The notes under the pieces: model-generated | What the model was told of the DNA's origin: nothing | Database searches by the model: none | Seen by the model: the letters and a program-made list of their open reading frames with translations, nothing else | Translations under genes and position numbers: made by a program | NCBI GenBank assembly: GCA_002841605.1 | Contig: PHAF01000109.1 | Span: forward strand, 1 to 6,131 | DNA: 6,131 nucleotides | Direction of reading: 5' to 3' | From: Firmicutes bacterium HGW-Firmicutes-10 | GTDB lineage: Bacteria; Bacillota_I; Bacilli_A; Erysipelotrichales; Erysipelotrichaceae | Part shown: positions 1 through 6,123 of the stretch, piece by piece | Numbering within the stretch: position 1 is the stretch's first letter | Layout of the letters: each line of letters opens with the position of its first letter

Positions 1-962
1 AGTGGTTATCCATCGAAGAAGACCGCCGTCTGCAAATGCGCCTGGATGCCCGCAAACAAGTCGATGTTTATGATATGCGCAGTTTCTCAAAGGCCATTGC
101 CGCCGTGTATCAGATGGCCATCGAAAGATATACCAATACATATCGAATTGAAAGTGTTATGATAAAAGATGAAATTGCGGAAATCAGTGCCAGCAACCGC
201 ACCGACAAGTTTACGGTAACGATGTTGTCGGATGTCTGTTTGGCAAGAGAGTTGGTGAGAGGCAAGATGGTATCAGAGAAAACCTGGGATGACTATCGTG
301 ATGATGAAAAGGTAGCCAAAGCTTATCAGGCGGCCATTAGAAAACTGGCAGTCAAAGACCGTACGAAAAGAGAAATCACAGATTTCCTGAATGAAAATAC
401 GGACTGTACGATCGTTCAGATCAATGCGGTTATCGGACATCTGCTTCAACGCGGATATCTGGATGATTTGCGATATACACACTCGATGGTTTTAAATCTT
501 CGCTCATTGCTTATGGGTAAAAACCGCATCATTAAGACATTGAAGGAAAAAGGCATCGATGAGTCATTGATCAACGAAGCATTTTTGTCCGAATCAGAAG
601 ACAATGAACTAAATTTGGCTATACGTTGGGCCGAGAAAATTCAACCGACGATCGGTGGGCGATCGTTAATGGCCAAAAAGCAGAAAATACGTCAAAAATT
701 GTTATTACAAGGGTATGAATCGTCCATTGCCGATCAAGCCATGACATTTTTAAGTTTTGAAAATGAGCTCGTGCAAGAAAAACAAAACCTATTCAAAGCA
801 GCATTAAAAGCTGCCAACCGATTGAGCCGCAAATTTACCAATCAAAAAGAATTACGCATGGCCATTAAAAAGGCCTTGGCGACCCAAGGATTTAAGTTTA
901 GTGATATCAATGAAGTCGTGGAAGAAATGGAGCTAGAAAATGAATCAAAAAACAGTGAGTAG
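1..962 (+). CDS. recX: RecX-family RecA regulator, 5'-partial, apparently fused to a glycosyltransferase C-terminus
   Basis: RecX binds RecA filaments and modulates their growth and recombinase activity in the cytoplasm. The frame (first full codon at 3) is open from the left edge to the TAG at 960-962. Residues below count from the ATG at 36. The RecX part runs from about residue 42 to the end: a short beta-rich start with the conserved LxxGK-like turn (LVRGK, 73-77), then four three-helix repeats at about 95-148, 150-185, 190-240 and 250-298, including the typical QRGYLDDLRY (138-147) and GKNRIIKTLKEKGID (161-175). The codons before residue ~32 are not RecX-like. They resemble the last helices of a GT4 glycosyltransferase (AR-x-V-x-x-YD then VYQMAIERY). 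The ATG at 36 has no ribosome binding site, so the true start is probably outside the window. An internal ATG at 159 has only a weak GAAAG upstream and would give a RecX of normal size. RecX identity is solid; the fusion is inferred. Confidence 0.85.
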   Translation, partial: WLSIEEDRRLQMRLDARKQVDVYDMRSFSKAIAAVYQMAIERYTNTYRIESVMIKDEIAEISASNRTDKFTVTMLSDVCLARELVRGKMVSEKTWDDYRDDEKVAKAYQAAIRKLAVKDRTKREITDFLNENTDCTIVQINAVIGHLLQRGYLDDLRYTHSMVLNLRSLLMGKNRIIKTLKEKGIDESLINEAFLSESEDNELNLAIRWAEKIQPTIGGRSLMAKKQKIRQKLLLQGYESSIADQAMTFLSFENELVQEKQNLFKAALKAANRLSRKFTNQKELRMAIKKALATQGFKFSDINEVVEEMELENESKNSE

Positions 963-1875
963 TTGGGCGGAAGCCGATAAAATCAATCAACCGGTGTTGA
1001 TTACACAGTCAACGCGTGGAGTTACGACCGCAGGAGCACCGTATATGTCTTTGGTCGTACAAGATAAAACCGGAAGTATGGAAGGCAAACTGTGGGATGT
1101 CAAGGAAGAACAAGTGGCACTGGCCGAACCGGGAAAGATCGTTACGATCGTCGGGGAAGTGCTGAAATATCGCAATTCGTTGCAATTGCGCATTCATAAT
1201 GTTTTGCCGGTTACAGGTGATTTTGACCCGACTGCTTTTGTCAATGTATCAAAATTCTCCAAGGAATTCTTAAAAGGAAAAATCGATGCTGCCATCGACT
1301 CCATTTCCGATGATATTTATCGCGGGATATCCCAAATGTGTATCGAACGGTATGAAAAAGAATTTTATGAATATCCGGCCGCATCAAAAAATCATCATGA
1401 CTTTTTGGGCGGATTGGCAACCCATGTCGTCGCGATGATCGATTTGGCGGATGAAGTATGCAAACGCTATGAAATACTTAACAGAGATTTACTGATTGCC
1501 GGGATTTTGACACACGACTTGGGAAAAATCATTGAGTTATCCGGTCCGGTATTGACGGAATATACGATGCAAGGCAAATTGCTCGGCCATATTTCGATGA
1601 TGCAATCCATCGTTTATGAGTTGGCGTTAACTCAAAACTGGCAAGACACCGAACAAATCACATGTTTGAGACATATGATATTATCGCATCACGGACAGTA
1701 TGAATACGGATCACCGGTACTGCCGATGGTTGCGGAGGCCGAGGTATTGCATTTGATCGATAATCTCGATGCACGTTTGAATATGTTTGAAAAAATGTTT
1801 GAAGTGACGGAAGTCGGACAGTTCTCCGGTCGTATCTTCTCATTGGAAAACCGCAGTTTCTATCGCACAAAATGA
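940..1875 (+). CDS. yhaM: 3'-5' exoribonuclease YhaM (OB-fold plus HD domain)
   Basis: YhaM is a metal-dependent 3'-5' exoribonuclease of Gram-positive bacteria that trims RNA 3' ends and can also act on single-stranded DNA. The product has 311 residues, close to the roughly 314 of the Bacillus subtilis protein. An OB-fold nucleic-acid-binding domain covers about residues 16-92 (DKTGSMEGKLWD at 42-53). The HD phosphohydrolase domain covers about 150-300, with a complete metal-ligand set visible: H162 in GLATH, the H192-D193 doublet in THDLGK, H217, H250-H251 in SHHG, and D274. The start is the ATG at 940, set by GGAG at 929-932 with a seven-base spacer. It lies inside the end of recX with a 23-base overlap in another frame, so the two are very probably one operon with coupled translation. 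Its stop codon is inside the terminator hairpin that follows. Nothing looks damaged. Confidence 0.95.
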   Translation: MNQKTVSSWAEADKINQPVLITQSTRGVTTAGAPYMSLVVQDKTGSMEGKLWDVKEEQVALAEPGKIVTIVGEVLKYRNSLQLRIHNVLPVTGDFDPTAFVNVSKFSKEFLKGKIDAAIDSISDDIYRGISQMCIERYEKEFYEYPAASKNHHDFLGGLATHVVAMIDLADEVCKRYEILNRDLLIAGILTHDLGKIIELSGPVLTEYTMQGKLLGHISMMQSIVYELALTQNWQDTEQITCLRHMILSHHGQYEYGSPVLPMVAEAEVLHLIDNLDARLNMFEKMFEVTEVGQFSGRIFSLENRSFYRTK

Positions 1876-1900
1876 AAAAGGGTTAACCCCTTTTTTCATT
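1871..1900. terminator. Bidirectional intrinsic terminator between convergent genes
   Basis: An inverted repeat joins AATGAAAAAGGG (1871-1882) across a TTAA loop to CCCC-TTTTTT-CATT (1887-1900). The core GGG/CCC and A/T arms give a T-run on both strands, so it can act for yhaM on the plus strand and for the HAAS membrane gene on the minus strand. The yhaM TGA (1873-1875) is in the left arm, and the minus-strand TAA (1899-1901) is at the edge of the right arm. Confidence 0.85.
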
Positions 1901-2894
1901 ACTCCTTATTGAACCGTATGATTTGAAATGCTTGTATGGCCATGCTTATCAGATTGGCAATGATTACAATAACGACCACATTGCGCTGAACCAATATCCA
2001 CAGATTAGCAAGTTCACTACTGTTAGGGGCTATTTGAGTGGCTAGTTGAGCATTGAAGATGTTGCCATTGATTAATACGTAAGCAAATAGGATCAAACTG
2101 ATTAGATTCAAAGCTAATCGGACCCACATGGTATTCTTTGTTTGATTGCGAATGGCCATCGCCACACCGTCACTGATCGCATTCAATGCGATAGCAATAG
2201 AGAGTAAAGGTAACCACGAAGAAGCATTTTGAATATTGAATATTGGAACAATTTCCCTTAATACACCATTGTCAAACATATACGCACCCAAGATTTCAAG
2301 ATTGGTATTTAACAGAAGCAGCAGGATTACAGCGAATATAAATCCGATTAATCCTTCAACACGATCGCTTTTTCTTGCATTGCGTTGTGATTTTGGTAAA
2401 TCCTTGATACTCCAATCATCTAAATCAACATCGACATTTTTCAAAACTCCAATTTCTTCAAAGCGTTCCACACCTGCAAATATTAGTGTGACCCAGGCAA
2501 TCGCCTGTATAACGCCCATAAAAACGGAACCAAGCCACTGAATGATTAACTGGATTAAAGAAGCATCCGTAGAAAACAAATACTGGACACTTAAAGCTAT
2601 GGTAATACCTAAAGCAACAGCACCGGATACGATCTTTGCGATCATCAAATAGGTAGGATAATAACGTGGTCCGATCAAGTAAGCTTTCTTGTCTAAATAT
2701 TGATCCGCTAGCAACCGCGGATTGCCCATTTTTGATAAAACGGATGCAACAGCATCTTTTTCAGAGATACCACCCGCAGTGAGTTCGTCGACCATATCCA
2801 AAATATTGGTAGTCAGTTCTTTTTTGATTTCCGACTGAGATTTTTGAGGCAGGTATCGAATGACTTCCGATACGTAGATAGTAATTTGTTCCAT
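1899..2894 (-). CDS. HAAS-domain multi-pass membrane protein, partner of PadR
   Basis: This 331-residue protein has an N-terminal alpha-helical region (about 1-70) of the HAAS type (also seen in DUF1700-like proteins): YLPQKSQSEIKKEL, then the acidic helix ILDMVDEL, then KMGNPRLLADQYL. In known families this domain is encoded next to PadR regulators and is thought to be their sensory or signalling partner. About six hydrophobic segments follow, near residues 82-107, 113-141, 179-197, 225-248, 256-276 and 299-321, with a charged cytoplasmic-looking loop at 142-178, so it is an inner-membrane protein. There is no signal peptide and no transport or catalytic motif, so its substrate or signal is unknown. 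The start is one base after the PadR stop, with a strong GGGAGGA site (complement 2900-2906) lying inside the padR coding end, which indicates coupled translation. The stop codon overlaps the shared terminator. Confidence 0.8.
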   Translation of the reverse strand: MEQITIYVSEVIRYLPQKSQSEIKKELTTNILDMVDELTAGGISEKDAVASVLSKMGNPRLLADQYLDKKAYLIGPRYYPTYLMIAKIVSGAVALGITIALSVQYLFSTDASLIQLIIQWLGSVFMGVIQAIAWVTLIFAGVERFEEIGVLKNVDVDLDDWSIKDLPKSQRNARKSDRVEGLIGFIFAVILLLLLNTNLEILGAYMFDNGVLREIVPIFNIQNASSWLPLLSIAIALNAISDGVAMAIRNQTKNTMWVRLALNLISLILFAYVLINGNIFNAQLATQIAPNSSELANLWILVQRNVVVIVIIANLISMAIQAFQIIRFNKE

Positions 2895-2895
2895 G

Positions 2896-3237
2896 TTAGT
2901 CCTCCCTGATCAGACATTGACTGATGATTTGATTAAGCTGATTCCATTCTGAAGTGAGTTGCTGAAGCAGTTCCTCACCTTGTTGATTGAGTTTGTAGTA
3001 GCGTCGTGGCCGGTTTTCATATATATCCCAACTGCTATCCAACAAACCTTGTTTCTCCAATCGTCTTAGGAGCGGGTAGAGTGTACCGGCATCAATGCTC
3101 ATACCTTTACCAGAAATCTTTTGGATAAGCGAATATCCATATTCCTGTGTATAAAGTTGACTGAGAACAGTTAGAATCAGTGTCCCTCTGCGCAACTCCA
3201 ATATCAAACTTTCAAGCAATTCTTTGTTTTCTGCCAT
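2896..3237 (-). CDS. PadR-family transcriptional regulator (short type)
   Basis: This is a 113-residue winged-helix repressor that acts as a dimer on DNA. The PadR core is clear: LRRGTLILTVLSQL (15-28), EYGYSLIQKI (32-41), the recognition region IDAGTLYPLLRRLEKQGLL (48-66), and the wing with RPRRYYKL (76-83). A single C-terminal dimerisation helix (about 86-109) gives the short subfamily type. The start at 3237 is supported by a purine-rich site with AGGAAGGTGAT (complement 3241-3251). The gene leads the operon with the HAAS membrane protein, and PadR proteins commonly repress their own operon and release DNA when a small molecule binds or a stress acts. The ligand cannot be read from the sequence. 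Confidence 0.93.
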   Translation of the reverse strand: MAENKELLESLILELRRGTLILTVLSQLYTQEYGYSLIQKISGKGMSIDAGTLYPLLRRLEKQGLLDSSWDIYENRPRRYYKLNQQGEELLQQLTSEWNQLNQIISQCLIRED

Positions 3238-3260
3238 GTCATCACCTTCCTGTTAGATAT

Positions 3261-3290
3261 ACTATACTATGTGGTACACACTAATGTCAA
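3261..3290 (-). promoter_or_regulatory. Sigma-A-type promoter of the padR-HAAS operon with candidate operator dyad
   Basis: On the minus strand a perfect TTGACA (-35, complement 3285-3290) is followed after 18 bases by TATAGT (-10, complement 3261-3266). The spacer holds an 11-base dyad, TGTG-GTA-CACA (3270-3280), which is well placed for repression by PadR bound between the two boxes. The promoter call is firm for a sequence-only prediction; the operator role is inferred. Confidence 0.7.
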
Positions 3291-3302
3291 TAGAACAATA
3301 AT

Positions 3303-3323
3303 AAAAAAACCGGTTTTCCGGTT
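3303..3323 (-). terminator. Intrinsic terminator of the HIT gene
   Basis: On the minus strand AACCGG (complement 3318-3323), an AAAA loop (3314-3317) and CCGGTT (complement 3308-3313) form a six-pair stem followed by a run of T (complement 3303-3309). The stem starts in the HIT gene stop codon (3322-3324) and ends before the padR promoter, so it separates the two transcripts. Confidence 0.85.
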
Positions 3324-3717
3324 ATTTTTTCAGAATATTCTCCATTCTTTTTATATCAGCGGTCGGATTTTCTTTGAATCGCAATATTAATCCGTCACTC
3401 TCATCGTAGCGAGGTATGATGTGCATATGGAAATGCATGACCGACTGACCGGCCGCCGGGTTGGCATTTGTAAGAACATTAACACCTTTCGCATCTAGTT
3501 TTCTGACAATGTCTTTGCTCAACATCTGTGTGACAGAAATGATCTTACTTAAAAGCACAGGCGGGCAATCGAGGATATTATCCACATGCTCCTTTGGCAT
3601 GACCAAGGTATGTCCATCCGTTACCTGCGCGATGTCCAGCATGGCAAACACATCCTCATCTTCATACAAAATGGAAGCCGGTATTTCTCTATTTATAATT
3701 TTACAAAAGATACACAT
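3322..3717 (-). CDS. HIT-family nucleotide hydrolase (Hint-like)
   Basis: HIT proteins hydrolyse nucleoside phosphoramidates and related adenylated compounds in the cytoplasm. The 131-residue product begins MCIFCKIINREIPAS, the classic HIT opening. The signature HFHMHIIPR has H95, H97 and H99, with H97 as the expected nucleophile. C2, C5, H44 and H95 fit the zinc site seen in Hint-type members. GQS (90-92) precedes the triad as expected. I place the start at 3717, where a strong AAGGAGGA site (complement 3724-3731) stands six bases upstream. The longer reading from an ATG at 3747 would add ten residues that are not part of the family and would translate through that site. The gene is single, with its own terminator and a divergent neighbour. 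The physiological substrate is not known for most bacterial members. Confidence 0.95.
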   Translation of the reverse strand: MCIFCKIINREIPASILYEDEDVFAMLDIAQVTDGHTLVMPKEHVDNILDCPPVLLSKIISVTQMLSKDIVRKLDAKGVNVLTNANPAAGQSVMHFHMHIIPRYDESDGLILRFKENPTADIKRMENILKK

Positions 3718-3723
3718 ATAAAG

Positions 3724-3731
3724 TCCTCCTT
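3724..3731 (-). promoter_or_regulatory. Ribosome binding site deciding the HIT start
   Basis: AAGGAGGA on the minus strand, six bases before the ATG at 3717. It rules out the alternative start at 3747, which has no such site. Confidence 0.9.
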
Positions 3732-3737
3732 GTAGAT

Positions 3738-3766
3738 ATTTTAGCACATTCGTAAAAATATCGAAA
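3738..3766 (-). promoter_or_regulatory. Probable promoter of the HIT gene
   Basis: An extended -10, TG-C-TAAAAT (TAAAAT is complement 3738-3743), lies seven bases above the ribosome binding site. The -35 position, TTTCGA (complement 3761-3766, 17-base spacer), is poor, as is common for extended -10 promoters. An 8-bp inverted repeat (3743-3750 and 3765-3772) brackets the two boxes. Confidence 0.5.
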
Positions 3767-3772
3767 TGTGCT
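3743..3772. repeat. 8-bp perfect inverted repeat in the divergent intergenic region
   Basis: AGCACATT (3743-3750) and AATGTGCT (3765-3772) are exact inverted copies separated by 14 bases. CG on the inner side of each arm can also pair if one base bulges. On the plus strand the right arm is followed by TATTTTTTT, like an intrinsic terminator, but no plus-strand gene ends here. On the minus strand it covers the HIT promoter, so an operator is equally possible. Confidence 0.6.
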
Positions 3773-3794
3773 TATTTTTTTCATAGATTTACGA

Positions 3795-3800
3795 TACAAT
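3795..3800 (+). promoter_or_regulatory. Candidate -10 box of the diguanylate cyclase gene
   Basis: TACAAT stands 26 bases before the TTG start, but no good -35 is found at 16-18 bases upstream (T-rich, TTATTT). The implied leader is very short, with no room for a riboswitch. Confidence 0.4.
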
Positions 3801-3814
3801 ATAACAAACACAGC

Positions 3815-3822
3815 GGGGAAAG
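3815..3822 (+). promoter_or_regulatory. Ribosome binding site supporting the TTG start
   Basis: GGGGAAAG ends a few bases before the TTG at 3827. The next in-frame ATG codons, from 3914, lack a well-spaced site and would remove the first helices, so TTG is preferred. Confidence 0.6.
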
Positions 3823-3826
3823 AAAA

Positions 3827-6013
3827 TTGGCTAAAAACACAAAAATCAATGAAAGCGATATTTTTGAACACATCCGGCAGGCCGAATCTTTTGAGCGAAC
3901 ATCCGTAAAGGATATGATGGAGCATGCTCAAGCCGCTTGTCTTCTTTCTGAAGAGGGAGGCTTCCAGCGCTTGATGTTGCACAGCCGCTATTTAGTCGGC
4001 AAAGCGCACATGCGTTTGGGGAACATGGAAGAAGCCAATCGTGTACTGATGGAATCGTTTGAACATGCTAAAAAAGCGCAGGAACTGCTTCTTGAAGCTG
4101 AAATTCTCAATGCTCTGGGCACATCTCATGTGTATCTTCGTTTTTATGATTTGTCATTTTCCTACTACCAACAAGCGCTGGTTGTCGCAAAGAATCTTAA
4201 GGATGAAATACTGATCGCTAAAATATTGAACAATATCGGGGAAATTTACAATGAACTCGGGGATTTTGATCAAGCCCTCGAATATTACCAGAAGAGCCTG
4301 GACTACTTTGGAAATCATCACTTAAGGGCAACCCAGATTGTCAATATCGCGACGGTATACCTGAAGAAAAATGATTTACAAAAAGCAGAGGTACTTTTGA
4401 TTGAAGGAGCAGAGGTCGCTAAGCAAAACAATGATTTGATGATGAAATCGGTGTCTTTGAAGTACTTAAGCGAAATTGCCAGAAGAAAAGGAAATTATGC
4501 GGATGCTTCCGAGTATCTTACCCGAAGCATCGCCATTTATCGTGAGACCAACGAAATGTATCACGTTGCTGAGGCATACCTGGAATTCTTTAATATACAC
4601 ATGGATAAAATGGAGTATGATCTGGCCAAAAACGATTTGGATGAATCTTTGAGCATTGCTCAGGAAATCGGATCATTGCCTTTACAAGCAAAAATCTATC
4701 CGGCGTTTGTTTATCTTTATGAGCAGAAAAACGACTTTATTAAAGCATTGGAGTATTCCAAACGAAAATTCGCGGTCGATGAAGAAATCGAAGAAAATGC
4801 CCGAAAACTCAACTTGCGCGGCTTGCAGGTTCAACTGGAAGCTATGACATCCTTTCAGGAAAAAGAAACTTACCGGCTCTTAAACGATCAACTTGAAAGA
4901 AAAGCGAGCGAACTGTCTGCTGCCTATCATTCATTGGAGTTCATCAGTGAGATTGGCAGACAATTGACATCGTCTACGGACTTGGAGTTTATCTATCAGC
5001 TGGTATATAAAGAAATACGATCCTTGATTAATATGAATGTATTTAACATCGGAATTCACAATCTTGAGGCACAAACGATTGATTATAAATTCATCATGGA
5101 AGATGATCAACGGATCATCGGAAGGTCAGTTGACTTAAACTCGACAACCAGTTTTGCGGTGTGGAGTTTTAAAAACCGCAAGAGCTTACTCATTAACTCC
5201 CGTCAGGAAGATACGATTGAATTCGTTTCCGAAGTACGCTCATCGTACGGTCAGCCAATGGAGGCCATCATGTTTGCTCCGTTGTTTTGGGAAGACAAGA
5301 CCTTGGGTGTCATATCGGTACAAAGCCGTACTCCCAATGTTTTCTCGACCCAATCGCTAAAAACATTGGAAACTTTGGCATCGTATTTATCCATTGCTCT
5401 AATCAATATCAATCAGGCCATGGAACTGAAGGAAGAGATCAATAAACGTATGAAGGCGCAAATGAAACTTCATGAGCTCAACATCGAACTTACCAATCTG
5501 TCCAAACAGGATCCAATGACCGGTTTAGCCAATCGCAGACATTTCGATGAGTATCTCACACTGATATTTGAGAATGCCCGGCGCAGCGGCGTGCCAATAT
5601 CCATGTTGATGGTCGATGTCGATCACTTCAAACAAATCAATGACTATTATGGACATTTGACCGGTGATGAGATCGTTCGACACTTCGCGAAGATCATTCA
5701 GTCCTGCGTCAACCGCTCTACGGACCTAGTCGCCCGATTCGGCGGAGATGAGTTCGCAATCATACTTAATGACACGAACTTATATGGAGCAAAACTGATA
5801 GCCCAGAAAATCCGCCAAGCCATTTCCGATTCGGATGTCGGTTTGATTCCCAAGCGCAATCAAAGCAAGGTAACCTTATCGATCGGCATTGCATCCGGCT
5901 ATGCCGGCCAGTTCACATCCTCGTTGGAACTGGTAAAAAAAGCCGATGATGCTTTGTATCGGGCTAAAAATACCGGACGTGACAAAATTTGCGTAGACAA
6001 TGAAAATGAATAA
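3827..6013 (+). CDS. Cytoplasmic TPR-GAF-GGDEF diguanylate cyclase
   Basis: The 728-residue product should make c-di-GMP from two GTP in response to a cytoplasmic signal. Residues 1-325 hold a helical TPR array with about seven recognisable units starting near 55, 92, 130, 169, 208, 247 and 286; the third is a near-consensus TPR (NIGEIYNELGDFDQALEYY). A charged coiled coil (about 330-370) leads to a GAF domain (about 375-530), and a second helix (530-560) acts as signalling linker. The GGDEF domain (561-725) is complete: DPMTGLANRR (562-571), the metal and substrate region D597/D599 to N605-D606, the GGDEF active loop at 639-643, and SIGIAS (685-690). R630 and D633 form the RxxD inhibitory site at the correct five-residue spacing, so product feedback is expected. 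There is no signal peptide or membrane helix. The start is TTG with GGGGAAAG upstream. An active cyclase is a strong inference; the ligands of the TPR and GAF parts are unknown. Confidence 0.95.
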   Translation: MAKNTKINESDIFEHIRQAESFERTSVKDMMEHAQAACLLSEEGGFQRLMLHSRYLVGKAHMRLGNMEEANRVLMESFEHAKKAQELLLEAEILNALGTSHVYLRFYDLSFSYYQQALVVAKNLKDEILIAKILNNIGEIYNELGDFDQALEYYQKSLDYFGNHHLRATQIVNIATVYLKKNDLQKAEVLLIEGAEVAKQNNDLMMKSVSLKYLSEIARRKGNYADASEYLTRSIAIYRETNEMYHVAEAYLEFFNIHMDKMEYDLAKNDLDESLSIAQEIGSLPLQAKIYPAFVYLYEQKNDFIKALEYSKRKFAVDEEIEENARKLNLRGLQVQLEAMTSFQEKETYRLLNDQLERKASELSAAYHSLEFISEIGRQLTSSTDLEFIYQLVYKEIRSLINMNVFNIGIHNLEAQTIDYKFIMEDDQRIIGRSVDLNSTTSFAVWSFKNRKSLLINSRQEDTIEFVSEVRSSYGQPMEAIMFAPLFWEDKTLGVISVQSRTPNVFSTQSLKTLETLASYLSIALININQAMELKEEINKRMKAQMKLHELNIELTNLSKQDPMTGLANRRHFDEYLTLIFENARRSGVPISMLMVDVDHFKQINDYYGHLTGDEIVRHFAKIIQSCVNRSTDLVARFGGDEFAIILNDTNLYGAKLIAQKIRQAISDSDVGLIPKRNQSKVTLSIGIASGYAGQFTSSLELVKKADDALYRAKNTGRDKICVDNENE

Positions 6014-6046
6014 AAAAATACGGAGCACGCGCTGAAGAAGTATAGT

Positions 6047-6096
6047 AAAAGTAGACACTCAAGAAAAAACAATTCTTGAATCATGTCTACTTTTTT
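6047..6096 (+). terminator. Long two-part hairpin with T-run after the cyclase gene
   Basis: AAAAGTAGACA (6047-6057) pairs perfectly with TGTCTACTTTT (6084-6094). Inside it TCAAGAA (6059-6065) pairs with TTCTTGA (6073-6079) around a seven-base loop, with a small asymmetric internal loop between the stems. A run of six T (6091-6096) ends it. It can terminate the cyclase transcript. Because it sits only about 30 bases before the next gene's start, it could instead be an attenuator or the protective hairpin of an insertion element end. Confidence 0.8.
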
Positions 6097-6123
6097 CATA
6101 GGATGAAAGAAAAGGAGGAACCT

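Noticed and set aside
36..38. ATG at 36 as the true start of the recX gene
   Set aside because: It has no Shine-Dalgarno sequence, the frame is open upstream, and the residues on both sides of it read as one continuous glycosyltransferase-like tail.
2236..2541. Plus-strand 101-codon frame inside the HAAS membrane gene
   Set aside because: It is antisense to a well-supported gene, with composition typical of a shadow frame and no ribosome binding site.
3461..3721. Plus-strand 86-codon frame antisense to the HIT gene
   Set aside because: It lies wholly opposite conserved HIT coding sequence and shows no family features.
3718..3747. Longer HIT protein starting at the ATG at 3747
   Set aside because: The extra ten residues are outside the family, they translate through the strong ribosome binding site and the -10 box, and the start has no site of its own.
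3701..3982. Minus-strand 93-codon frame across the divergent intergenic region
   Set aside because: It overlaps the start of the cyclase gene and the HIT start, has no recognisable family features or ribosome binding site, and looks like a shadow of the plus-strand gene.
5876..6099. Minus-strand hydrophobic frames of 60 and 66 codons over the end of the cyclase gene
   Set aside because: Their hydrophobicity comes from the A-rich plus strand read backwards. They overlap the conserved GGDEF C-terminus and the terminator hairpin.
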